DNA of 21,460 nucleotides, from positions 1-21,460 of IMG/VR virus record IMGVR_UViG_3300037228_000005; one strand, given 5' to 3'. Source of the DNA: a virus. The notes beneath the pieces are model-generated. The model saw only the letters and a list, made by a program, of their open reading frames with translations. It searched no databases and was not told the DNA's origin. The number at the start of each line of letters is the position of its first letter. The stretch's first letter is position 1. This document shows, piece by piece, positions 5,654-10,649 of the stretch. Position numbers and translations under genes: made by a program.

Positions 5654-5925
5654 CGGTATTTCCTCCAGAACTTCACAACTGCGTCCACTGCAACCCAAAT
5701 GGTTACTGCTATGGTGGCGACCAGAAAGGCCGCGATGATGGTGGTGGGGAGAGTCACCACTTGCCGCCATTGCGGATCCACCCATCCAGCAACACATGCC
5801 GGGGTGTTACAAGTGTGGCCTCGCATGGCCGAGGGAAATTCGTTCTGGTCATACATCGTCGGTTCCGCAAGAATTAGCCGCTTCACCTGCCGCAAAATAG
5901 CGATTGCCTTCTTCGGTAATGCCAT
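5650..5925 (-). CDS. Small membrane protein with a CxTxACxAGW motif
   Basis: This is a 91-residue protein with GGAGG 6 nt before ATG. The first half resembles a soluble phage family with a start helix (ILRQVKRLILAEPTMYDQNE) and the motif CNTPACVAGW at about 39-48. In relatives I know, that motif is followed by more soluble helices. Here it is followed at once by a hydrophobic stretch of about 25 residues (roughly 57-82) that should span the membrane, then a short basic tail (KFWRKYR). Orientation by the positive-inside rule places the C-terminus in the cytoplasm. The function is unknown. Its stop overlaps the SSB-like start. Confidence 0.7.
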   Translation of the reverse strand: MALPKKAIAILRQVKRLILAEPTMYDQNEFPSAMRGHTCNTPACVAGWVDPQWRQVVTLPTTIIAAFLVATIAVTIWVAVDAVVKFWRKYR

Positions 5926-5928
5926 GTC

Positions 5929-6048
5929 CTACCTCCGCTGATTCGATCCTGCTATCACCCACATACAGATTCCCCAGACCACTGCGATCCCAGACATAGC
6001 GGCCCACTTGATGACCTCGAAGGCGTTGGCGTAGTCGAGAGGGGTCAT
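5929..6048 (-). CDS. 39-residue single-pass membrane peptide
   Basis: The small frame starts at ATG overlapping the upstream stop (ATGA), with GAGGAA five nt upstream, and its stop TAG lies next to the following gene's ribosome site. Residues about 13-34 (KWAAMSGIAVVWGICMWVIA) form a transmembrane helix, and the tail is basic (NQRR). Two adjacent membrane peptides in an early operon suggest a membrane-directed early function such as superinfection control. A lysis role is less likely, as no endolysin is nearby. This is inference. Confidence 0.65.
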   Translation of the reverse strand: MTPLDYANAFEVIKWAAMSGIAVVWGICMWVIAGSNQRR

Positions 6049-6323
6049 ATGAGTTCCTCGTCTTCCGTTCCGTCGCTGGGACATCCGCCCTTATAGATGG
6101 CTTGGCAGAGGTCGATATGCTGGTGGATATTGCCGGCGGAACCTCCGATGGTAAGCAGCTCCTCACCCTTCTCGTCGGCGTTCCAATCGAACCGCCAAAC
6201 CTTCGTCTCAGAGAACCTTCGCGGCCCTAACATTGCCGATGAGTCCCGGTCGATGGTGGAGACGAAGAAGCACTCCTCGCCGTGCCACACGTAGCTTTTG
6301 ATTAGCCGAGTGTCTTGGCTCAC
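6045..6323 (-). CDS. Hypothetical protein, GTG start
   Basis: This is a 92-residue protein with a GTG start overlapping the stop of the gene before it (GTGA) and AAGGAGGAGAA just upstream. It contains an alternating beta-like N-terminus (RLIKSYVWHGEECFFVSTID) with a W-H-G-E-E-C segment, and an acidic tail DGTEDEELI. I recognise no family. Dense coupling on both sides marks it as a genuine member of the early operon. Confidence 0.7.
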   Translation of the reverse strand: MSQDTRLIKSYVWHGEECFFVSTIDRDSSAMLGPRRFSETKVWRFDWNADEKGEELLTIGGSAGNIHQHIDLCQAIYKGGCPSDGTEDEELI

Positions 6324-6526
6324 TTCTCCTCCTTGGGTACCGGCACCGGCACCATAGATTCAGCGACGGATATGTTTTGCTCGGCATCCCGCTCTAGTCC
6401 CTTAGCTTGCTCCACCAGACGAAAAGCTGAGGCACGAAGGCGAGTCGCTTCTTTGGTATACATTTGGGCGTCTTTGAGCAGGACGCGCCTTCTGGTTTCC
6501 GCGATAATCTCCGCGTCAGTGGCCAT
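6320..6526 (-). CDS. Small coiled-coil protein
   Basis: This is a 68-residue protein with GAGGTG six nt ahead of ATG, the start overlapping the previous gene by 11 nt. Residues 3-52 are almost wholly helical with Arg/Glu/Ala heptads (IIAETRRRVLLKDAQ and onward), a likely coiled coil. The last residues are Pro/Val-rich (VPVPVPKEEK). The function is unknown. Confidence 0.65.
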   Translation of the reverse strand: MATDAEIIAETRRRVLLKDAQMYTKEATRLRASAFRLVEQAKGLERDAEQNISVAESMVPVPVPKEEK

Positions 6527-6701
6527 CGCTCACCTCACGGGGTACCGGCACCACATCCACGGTGATCTCCTGGCCTACAGAGAGGGCGTCGAAATCGGGT
6601 TGTTCGACGTAGAGCCCGCAATCGTAGTGCTTACCGACTGGACGCAAATAGAGGATGAAGAAGGCGTCGCCAGCCTGCTTTGATTTCACGATGTACCGCA
6701 T
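6516..6701 (-). CDS. Hypothetical 61-residue protein
   Basis: Start ATG has GGGAGG five nt upstream. The protein reads as a small beta-rich fold (MRYIVKSKQAGDAFFILYLR, then VGQEITVDVVPVP) with one Cys. Its length and predicted strands suggest a small barrel, but no family is recognised. It lies one nucleotide after the stop of the previous gene and overlaps the next, so it is co-transcribed. Confidence 0.65.
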   Translation of the reverse strand: MRYIVKSKQAGDAFFILYLRPVGKHYDCGLYVEQPDFDALSVGQEITVDVVPVPREVSDGH

Positions 6702-6995
6702 TTATGCCTCCCAGTGTCCAGTAACGTAGTCGATCATGGTCGGACTCATCCTCGCCACAAGCAGGGCGTCCAGATCGGTGTGCGGGGCTGAGGTCAACTG
6801 CTCCACGATGCCCACAAGACAGGCGGCCTCTCCTGATGTCAGAGTCCGCACCGTCGAGGAATCCTCGCCCAGCGCGTAGAGGACTTGGTAAGCCCTGTTG
6901 CGGAGCGCAAGATCGTCGATGAGACTTTTGCCCACCTTGGCTGCGTCGGGAAATACTGCGTCCCACATCTGCTGTTCGTACATATCAGTCCTCAT
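6702..6995 (-). CDS. Hypothetical helical protein
   Basis: This is a 97-residue protein. The ATG at 6993-6995 overlaps the upstream stop (ATGA). An alternative ATG four codons later (start 6983) has a better ribosome site, GAGG with 6 nt spacing, so the true N-terminus is uncertain by four residues. The sequence is helical and acidic, with LTSGEAACLVGIVEQL and a C-terminal SPTMIDYVTGHWEA. No catalytic motif or family is recognised. Confidence 0.65.
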   Translation of the reverse strand: MRTDMYEQQMWDAVFPDAAKVGKSLIDDLALRNRAYQVLYALGEDSSTVRTLTSGEAACLVGIVEQLTSAPHTDLDALLVARMSPTMIDYVTGHWEA

Positions 6996-7156
6996 TTCGC
7001 CACCGCCTGCATAATCAACACCGCGCCCTCGTCGTCGCGCTTGGGGGCCGCATCGTGCAGCGTCTTCACGACGCCGTACCTGATGCATTCTCGGCACAGG
7101 CCGATGACGTTCCAGTTGTCGATGTTCTTGCAGGATCGGCAGATCATTCGTGGCAT
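6992..7156 (-). CDS. 54-residue zinc-ribbon protein
   Basis: The small frame's ATG overlaps the preceding stop (TGATG) and has GGAG eight nt upstream. C6-x2-C9 and C21-x2-C24 are two zinc knuckles separated by 11 residues (NIDNWNVIGL), followed by a short helical tail. This compact four-cysteine fold is typical of small phage zinc-ribbon proteins, often nucleic-acid or protein adaptors. The specific role is unknown. It is too short for routine gene finders but is well supported by coupling on both ends. Confidence 0.7.
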   Translation of the reverse strand: MPRMICRSCKNIDNWNVIGLCRECIRYGVVKTLHDAAPKRDDEGAVLIMQAVAK

Positions 7157-7416
7157 CAGACCGTCTCCTGAATCGCGCCCGCATTGGATAGCAGGACATG
7201 CAGTTTGTCGATAATGTCCGTATCCAATGTGGCGGGATCGAGTAGAGCGCGGGCGTGGGCTGCGGGCATCGTGAGAGTGCGGGCCACTTCTGCATACTGT
7301 GTGGTTCGATCAATCTCAACTATTACCCGCAACAACCCTTCCAGCTTGGCGATGCGCTTGTCCCGCTGCTTGATCTGGTGGCGGAGTTCTGCGAGTTGCT
7401 CCATAATGCTCGTCAT
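7156..7416 (-). CDS. First gene of the early operon, coiled-coil protein
   Basis: This is an 86-residue protein. AAGGAG with 6 nt to ATG 7414-7416 is one of the best ribosome sites here and fixes this start. The frame stays open upstream to an ATG at 7530, but no ribosome site supports that. Residues 2-35 form a coiled coil (SIMEQLAELRHQIKQRDKRI), then a helical domain with PAAHARALLDPATLDTDIID. The function is unknown. The early promoter at 7563-7591 leaves a leader of about 140 nt before this gene, in which I see no other supported gene. Confidence 0.7.
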   Translation of the reverse strand: MTSIMEQLAELRHQIKQRDKRIAKLEGLLRVIVEIDRTTQYAEVARTLTMPAAHARALLDPATLDTDIIDKLHVLLSNAGAIQETV

Positions 7417-7562
7417 CTCTTGCTCCTTTGGGTCTACAAGTGGAAGCGGGTCAGGCAATTCTCCACACCCGCGCATTCTCAGCGTCGATTTTGCGGGTGA
7501 CGAACTTAGCGCCATTGCAGCGACCAACATTCGGCCCGATAGAGCTTCCGTGTCTGAATAAG

Positions 7563-7591
7563 ACTGTATTACATCTCCCGCGTCTTGTCAA
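7563..7591 (-). promoter_or_regulatory. Main early promoter (leftward)
   Basis: On the - strand there is a perfect TTGACA (7591-7586), a 17-nt spacer and TACAGT (7568-7563). The -10 sequence ATACAGT recurs at 10287-10293 and 10572-10578, suggesting a shared early promoter form. The -35 box lies inside the 17-bp palindrome at 7587-7603, so a bound repressor would block it. Confidence 0.65.
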
Positions 7592-7603
7592 ATGGTATTT
7601 GAC
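7587..7603. promoter_or_regulatory. 17-bp palindromic operator candidate
   Basis: GTCAAATGGTATTTGAC has two perfect 7-bp arms around a 3-nt centre. It covers the -35 boxes of both divergent promoters and sits 30 bp before an HTH gene, the classic arrangement of a phage immunity switch. Binding by the 7634-7855 protein is inference. Confidence 0.55.
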
Positions 7604-7627
7604 TATTATTTTGTTATTTGCTAGGAT
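7599..7627 (+). promoter_or_regulatory. Rightward promoter of the HTH gene, possibly leaderless
   Basis: TTGACT (7599-7604), a 17-nt AT-rich spacer and TAGGAT (7622-7627). The expected transcription start falls on or next to the ATG at 7634, as in lambda PRM. AGGA seven nt before the ATG could also serve as a ribosome site from a longer transcript, so leaderless expression is not certain. Confidence 0.5.
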
Positions 7628-7633
7628 GGGTTC

Positions 7634-7855
7634 ATGGACGTTGCAGCGATGGTTCTCAAGATACGGGGCGACCGCACACAAGAGCAGTTCGCCGCCGACC
7701 TTGGATGCTCACGGCAGTCTGTGGTGTGGTGGGAGACGGGCCGATTCAAGCCCGGCAAAGCGATGCTCCTGAAACTCGGAATCTCGGTTCACTATGAAGA
7801 TGGAAACCCCAATTCGGAGCGCACCGTTGAGCGAGGCGAGTATGCCCAAGACTGA
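7634..7855 (+). CDS. Cro/CI-like helix-turn-helix regulator
   Basis: This is a 73-residue protein consisting essentially of one XRE-family HTH. TQEQFAADLGCSRQSVVWWE at about residues 15-34 gives helices 2 and 3, with TGRFKPGKAMLLKLGI completing the fold. There is no cleavage or dimerisation domain, so it is Cro-like in size. It diverges from the leftward early operon across a perfect 17-bp palindrome overlapping both promoters, which suggests it represses early transcription and possibly its own. It is followed by two small frames and a methyltransferase in the same direction. Confidence 0.8.
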   Translation: MDVAAMVLKIRGDRTQEQFAADLGCSRQSVVWWETGRFKPGKAMLLKLGISVHYEDGNPNSERTVERGEYAQD

Positions 7856-7928
7856 GCGCGCATGGCCGTATCTGTTCGTGCGGGGAGCCTGGGTGTGCCC
7901 GGAGACGGATCGGAGGGTATGGCAATGA
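7842..7928 (+). CDS. Possible 28-residue peptide
   Basis: The small frame starts inside the end of the HTH gene with GAGG five nt before ATG and ends at TGA overlapping the next start (ATGA). The peptide (MPKTERAWPYLFVRGAWVCP...) is rich in aromatic and Arg residues. Its only support is the ribosome site and coupling. The function is unknown. Confidence 0.4.
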   Translation: MPKTERAWPYLFVRGAWVCPETDRRVWQ

Positions 7929-8011
7929 CACGAGGACAGGCTGACACTGAGGCGGTACGATTACATGGGCCGCGCGCTTACGCCTTCTACCCAATCGAGG
8001 GGAATACTTGA
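7925..8011 (+). CDS. Possible 28-residue peptide
   Basis: ATG overlaps the previous stop and GGAGG lies eight nt upstream. The peptide (MTRGQADTEAVRLHGPRAYA...) is basic with no motif. Together with the previous frame it fills the space between the HTH gene and the methyltransferase without leaving a gap, which is the main argument for it. Confidence 0.4.
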   Translation: MTRGQADTEAVRLHGPRAYAFYPIEGNT

Positions 8012-8030
8012 CTCCCTCGGAGGTGACTAA

Positions 8031-8684
8031 ATGAAGTTCGCCTATGCAGACCCTCCTTACCTTGGTTGCGGCGCTCTGTATGCAGCGCACCATCCTCGCG
8101 CGGCGGACTGGAACGACCCAGAGCGGCACAGGGCGCTGGTAGCAGAATTAGCGGATTTCCCGGACGGCTGGGCAATGTCTCTCAGCTCGCCATCTTTGAA
8201 GGTGATCCTTCCAATGTGCCCCGATGATTGCCGGGTGTCTGCATGGGTCAAGCCGTTTGCTATCTTCAAGCCCAATGTAGGTGTGGCGTATGCGTGGGAG
8301 CCTGTTATTTGGCGCGGCGGACGGCGCAGAACTAGAGAGCAGGACACGGTGCGCGACTGGCACTCAGCAAATATTACGCTCCAACGTGGATTGACAGGAG
8401 CTAAGCCGCGCTCCTTCGCACGCTGGATTTTCGGAATGTTGAACGCGGAACCTGGAGACGAACTCGTTGATCTATTTCCGGGCACTGGTGCAGTAACTTC
8501 CGCATGGCAGGAGTGGAGCGACGAAACAGAGCCAGAGCAGTTGATTTTGACGGAAAGGGACTCATGTCGCCATTGGGGCGACTTCTCCGAACGGGCGCAA
8601 CTGCTCGACTCTCGGCTGGGGGCCGCTCTTGATGACTCAAAGAAGCCCTACTCCAAGCGAAACATATCTAGCCGATCTATCTGA
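8031..8684 (+). CDS. Phage DNA methyltransferase, second and unrelated copy
   Basis: This is a 217-residue protein with GGAGG seven nt before ATG. The catalytic motif DPPY is at residues 7-10, right at the N-terminus. The region CRVSAWVKPFAIFKPNVGV followed by AWEPVIWRGG is characteristic of a methylase family common in actinobacteriophages. Motif I, DLFPGTG, comes at 147-153, so the order is beta-class. It is not a copy of the 3170-3769 enzyme, as they share only the general motifs. It most likely methylates phage DNA against restriction. It is transcribed with the HTH gene, suggesting expression linked to that regulator rather than to the early operon. Confidence 0.88.
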   Translation: MKFAYADPPYLGCGALYAAHHPRAADWNDPERHRALVAELADFPDGWAMSLSSPSLKVILPMCPDDCRVSAWVKPFAIFKPNVGVAYAWEPVIWRGGRRRTREQDTVRDWHSANITLQRGLTGAKPRSFARWIFGMLNAEPGDELVDLFPGTGAVTSAWQEWSDETEPEQLILTERDSCRHWGDFSERAQLLDSRLGAALDDSKKPYSKRNISSRSI

Positions 8685-8699
8685 TTCCAAAGGAGCGTT

Positions 8700-8777
8700 A
8701 TGAGCATAGAGTCTTCGATGACGGATGAGTTGCGATCTCAGATTCAAGGCTGCTTGGTTGTGGTGCGTGGGGGTTAG
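8700..8777 (+). CDS. Possible 25-residue peptide
   Basis: AAAGGAG lies six nt before ATG, an excellent ribosome site. The frame (MSIESSMTDELRSQIQGCLV...) stops at TAG just before the hairpin that ends this transcription unit. The strong ribosome site argues for translation, but the brevity means it could be a remnant of a longer gene. No function is evident. Confidence 0.4.
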   Translation: MSIESSMTDELRSQIQGCLVVVRGG

Positions 8778-8790
8778 GCCCGAAGCGAAT

Positions 8791-8818
8791 CGAGCCGTGA
8801 TTACCCGCTCACGGCTTG
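8791..8818. terminator. Hairpin between convergent transcription units
   Basis: AGCCGTGA (8793-8800) and TCACGGCT (8809-8816) form a perfect 8-bp stem, extendable to 10 pairs with one G-U, around an 8-nt loop. It lies exactly between a rightward unit ending at 8777 and a leftward unit ending at 8829. No U-run follows on either strand, so it may terminate weakly or act as an RNA-stabilising end. Confidence 0.5.
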
Positions 8819-8828
8819 CGGCTAGGGG

Positions 8829-9251
8829 TTAGTAATCGCGGCACGATGCCAGGATTGGGTCATTCGGCCCTACGCCATTCGCAATAGCCATGGCGCGGTA
8901 AGAGTCGAAAAGTTCGGCGCCGCCGTCCGTAACTTGGCACGGGTCGATCTTGTTTGCGGACATCGCCAGTCGCATCCCGATATTGTGAAGCGAACCATTT
9001 AGGATGAATCCGGCGCAAACAGCGGGCTTCACGCTTCCCGATGAATGGCAAGAGAACATTTCAAACGACGCGTCATAGGCCGTGTGAGCGGTGATGCGAA
9101 AAGCCTCAGCCGGGAACTCCCCGACCGCATCCTTGCGCCACGGGCATGTCTCGCACGGCTTGCGACGATAGCCACTCGCGCCACCCTTGACAGAAAGAAC
9201 CTGATGGTTCGGCCCAGCGGGCTTCACTGCGACAATGGTTGTTTTCTTCAC
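8829..9251 (-). CDS. DUF6283-like protein
   Basis: This is a 140-residue protein with a GTG start and AGGAG six nt upstream. It has the motif set I associate with DUF6283. CETCPWRKD at 33-41 comes first, then EFPAEAFRITAHTAYD, FSCHSS at 67-72 with Cys-His, VCAGFILN at 78-85, and HNIGMRLA at 89-96. The conserved Cys and His residues (C33, C36, C68, H69, C79) could bind zinc or another metal, and no activity is established for the family. It is the last gene of the leftward unit starting at 10316, ending just before the hairpin at 8791-8818. The TAG of the interrupted upstream frame merges with its ribosome site. Confidence 0.75.
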   Translation of the reverse strand: MKKTTIVAVKPAGPNHQVLSVKGGASGYRRKPCETCPWRKDAVGEFPAEAFRITAHTAYDASFEMFSCHSSGSVKPAVCAGFILNGSLHNIGMRLAMSANKIDPCQVTDGGAELFDSYRAMAIANGVGPNDPILASCRDY

Positions 9252-9260
9252 TTCGATCTC

Positions 9261-9407
9261 CTACGCTCTTGCAGCGTCCAGACGTGATTCGAGCGCAGAG
9301 AGTGCCGCGCGAACGTTGCCATTAGCATCCTTGATGAGCCTCGCGAAGTTCGGCGCCGGTGCGCGGGGATGGTCGCTTAGGTGGCCGACTGAGCCCGCGA
9401 AGGGTGG
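9261..9407 (-). pseudogene. Open 3' segment continuing the 9408-9539 frame past a TAA
   Basis: Directly after the TAA at 9408-9410 the same frame stays open for 48 codons to TAG at 9261-9263. It contains no ATG, GTG or TTG start of its own. The predicted segment (SDHPRAPAPNFARLIKDANG, then VRAALSALESRLDAARA) looks like ordinary coding sequence, and its TAG merges with the ribosome site of the DUF6283-like gene, as at other junctions here. It is probably the C-terminal half of one gene of about 91 codons broken by a nonsense mutation. Stop-codon readthrough is the alternative. Confidence 0.5.
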
Positions 9408-9539
9408 TTAGCTGATGATGGGTGCCTTTGGGTGCGTAGCGTGATAGTGCTGCATCAGCGTGTAGCTAGGGCCATACTGGTGAGATTCGCCATTGAATAT
9501 GCGGTGGTGAATCGTTACCTCATGTTCATCACCTAACAT
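9408..9539 (-). CDS. Hypothetical 43-residue protein, possibly truncated
   Basis: The small frame starts at ATG 9537-9539, overlapping the end of the Lar-like gene by 7 nt, and stops at TAA 9408-9410. The peptide is His- and Tyr-rich (EVTIHHRIFNGESHQYGP, then MQHYHATHPKAP). There is only a weak, distant GAGG, so translation would depend on coupling. Because the frame continues uninterrupted after the TAA, this may be the N-terminal half of a broken gene rather than a complete one. Confidence 0.5.
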   Translation of the reverse strand: MLGDEHEVTIHHRIFNGESHQYGPSYTLMQHYHATHPKAPIIS

Positions 9540-9730
9540 TTCGTGCTGTATGGCGCCGCCTCAAACGTAGGCGTGTATGGTTGTGAGGCCCGGCATCCGA
9601 CGCACTCAATCCAGCCATGAGTGCTTTCCCTTCCTCCGAGTCTCGTAAGTACGGGCTGGTGCCCGCAAAATGGGCAGGACAACAACGGAACGGGAGGGAC
9701 AACTTCGTCGTAACTGCACTTTTGGCTCAT
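9533..9730 (-). CDS. Lar-like restriction alleviation protein
   Basis: This is a 65-residue protein whose ATG at 9728-9730 overlaps the upstream stop (ATGA). An ATG ten codons earlier is less likely. LLSCPFCGHQPVLTR (about 16-30) then HGWIECVGCRAS match the Lar/zinc-ribbon pattern: CPFCG, a variable loop, then W-x-x-C-x-x-C. Lar of the Rac prophage modulates type I restriction-modification in favour of methylation. Many phage proteins share this fold without a tested role. With two methyltransferases in the window, an anti-restriction function is plausible. Confidence 0.65.
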   Translation of the reverse strand: MSQKCSYDEVVPPVPLLSCPFCGHQPVLTRLGGRESTHGWIECVGCRASQPYTPTFEAAPYSTKC

Positions 9731-9930
9731 TGAATTAGCATCCCGCCACAATCGCAGCATAGAGTCTTGTTGGTCTCATCGTCGCTGCGCTCATTAGGGC
9801 ACTCACATGCTGGGCAAACATGGCAGCCACATTCTCTACATTCTGGCCATGACTCATATTCGGTTGATCTAGGCTGGGGATCAGACCCGTGAGGCTTGTC
9901 GCATGTTGTAGCGAACCTAACGAGTGCCAT
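9727..9930 (-). CDS. Cysteine-rich small protein
   Basis: This is a 67-residue protein. GGAGG six nt before ATG 9928-9930 fixes the start, 33 codons inside the longest frame. After a polar N-terminus there are about ten cysteines (CRECGCHVCPACECP, then LCCDCGG), enough for two zinc sites in a tandem zinc-ribbon arrangement. It could bind nucleic acid or act as a zinc-dependent adaptor. No family is recognised. It overlaps the upstream gene by 14 nt and is coupled to the Lar-like gene. Confidence 0.7.
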   Translation of the reverse strand: MALVRFATTCDKPHGSDPQPRSTEYESWPECRECGCHVCPACECPNERSDDETNKTLCCDCGGMLIQ

Positions 9931-10246
9931 TGCTCGCCTCCATCCGCTTGCACTTTTCGCAGGTAACGGCCCGCCCAGATGCGGCGGACAGTTCTCGATC
10001 TGAGGATGTTTGTGCGCCTCGAACTTCAATTACCCCTGCGAAGGCGATATCGAGGGCGACCGTGAGGTCAACCCCCTCTCGCTTGGCCCAGAACATCAGA
10101 GTCTCAATGTCATGGTCAGAGACCTGTGCAGTTGCGAAGGCTTTCTTCGTCATCCCCCACTTTGCGTTACGCATCATGTCACCAGCGATGCTGCCCAGTG
10201 TGAATCCCCACTTGCCACTCATCAAGTTTAGCTCTGTGTATGTCAT
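9917..10246 (-). CDS. First gene of the leftward 10.3-kb unit, hypothetical
   Basis: This is a 109-residue protein. AGGAG eight nt before ATG 10244-10246 sets the start. Its sequence is helical (MTYTELNLMSGKWGFTLGSI, then KKAFATAQVSDHDIETLMFW, then VDLTVALDIAFAGVIEVRG), with one CEKC pair near the C-terminus. I do not recognise a family, though its length and helices would fit a small regulator. A strong promoter at 10287-10316 and a 17-bp palindrome at 10263-10279 lie just upstream, so its transcription is probably tightly controlled. Confidence 0.65.
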   Translation of the reverse strand: MTYTELNLMSGKWGFTLGSIAGDMMRNAKWGMTKKAFATAQVSDHDIETLMFWAKREGVDLTVALDIAFAGVIEVRGAQTSSDRELSAASGRAVTCEKCKRMEASNGTR

Positions 10247-10262
10247 CTGCTCATCTCCTATG

Positions 10263-10279
10263 GTGCATTGGTTATGCAC
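10263..10279. promoter_or_regulatory. 17-bp palindromic operator candidate
   Basis: GTGCATTGGTTATGCAC has perfect 6-bp arms around 5 nt. It lies just downstream of the leftward promoter, where a bound protein would block early elongation. Its overall length equals that of the 7587-7603 palindrome but the arms differ, so a different protein would bind. Confidence 0.4.
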
Positions 10280-10286
10280 TGAGAGA

Positions 10287-10316
10287 ACTGTATAGCAAGC
10301 GGCTTGGTGATGTCAA
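10287..10316 (-). promoter_or_regulatory. Leftward promoter of the 10.2-8.8 kb unit
   Basis: On the - strand there is a perfect TTGACA (10316-10311) and TATACAGT (10294-10287), giving a 16-nt spacer to TATACA or 18 nt to TACAGT. The gene it serves starts at 10246 with its own AGGAG site. Confidence 0.6.
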
Positions 10317-10330
10317 TAGGGGAGAGAGAT

Positions 10331-10564
10331 TTATTTTGCAGCTTTGCCCTGGGTCTGCATCTTGCACATCACACACCCGCATCCCAGCGCATGTGCCGGT
10401 CTAACGCTTGCCTTGTAACCTTCAACGGCAACGGCATCCGTCTTCACAGGCCATCGCTTCGCCCGCACACGCGCCAACGTCTCCCGCGCAGCATCTCCCT
10501 TAGCCTGAGACTTAGACTCCCCACCACGCTTCCCAATCTCCCGCAGATACTCTGTGATCTCCAT
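10331..10564 (-). CDS. Small basic protein with a GRKGG-like N-terminus
   Basis: This is a 77-residue protein. The N-terminal helix (ITEYLREIGKRGGESKSQAK, then ARETLARVRAKRW) follows a pattern seen in many small phage and bacterial proteins, in which a G-x-x-GG turn sits between an initial helix and Ala/Arg/Lys-rich repeats. They may bind DNA, but the role is unclear. The C-terminus carries GCGCVMCK. There is no ribosome site before ATG 10562-10564. A TACAGT -10-like box lies 7 nt upstream, so the transcript could be leaderless. A longer frame to 10672 would run through the late promoter region and is less likely. Confidence 0.6.
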   Translation of the reverse strand: MEITEYLREIGKRGGESKSQAKGDAARETLARVRAKRWPVKTDAVAVEGYKASVRPAHALGCGCVMCKMQTQGKAAK

Positions 10565-10571
10565 ACGGTTT

Positions 10572-10577
10572 ACTGTA
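10572..10577 (-). promoter_or_regulatory. Possible -10 box of the leaderless small basic gene
   Basis: TACAGT on the - strand, within ATACAGT as at two other promoters here, sits 7 nt before ATG 10564. No convincing -35 box is found at 16-18 nt, so this call is weak. Confidence 0.3.
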
Positions 10578-10600
10578 TCACGAAACGGCTTGGACTGGAT

Positions 10601-10631
10601 TTGACTAATTCTGTCAAATAGTGTGTAAAAT
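10601..10631 (+). promoter_or_regulatory. Candidate late promoter before terminase
   Basis: TTGACT (10601-10606) is followed after 17 nt by TGTAAA or after 19 nt by TAAAAT (10626-10631). The surrounding ATTTGAC (10599-10605) and GTCAAAT (10613-10619) form an inverted pair with 7 nt between. These are the same 7-mers as in the 7587-7603 operator but in the opposite order. This could link late-gene control to the same regulator, or simply reflect two facing -35 boxes. Confidence 0.45.
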
Positions 10632-10649
10632 GCCTTGAGGGTTTCCGAA

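Noticed and set aside
5654-5797. 48-residue His-rich extension of the SSB-like protein
   Set aside because: It overlaps the membrane-protein gene in another frame, and GGAGG precedes the internal ATG at 5653.
7417-7530. 38-codon N-terminal extension of the first early gene
   Set aside because: ATG 7530 has no ribosome site, whereas ATG 7416 has an ideal AAGGAG. The leader shows no other supported frame.
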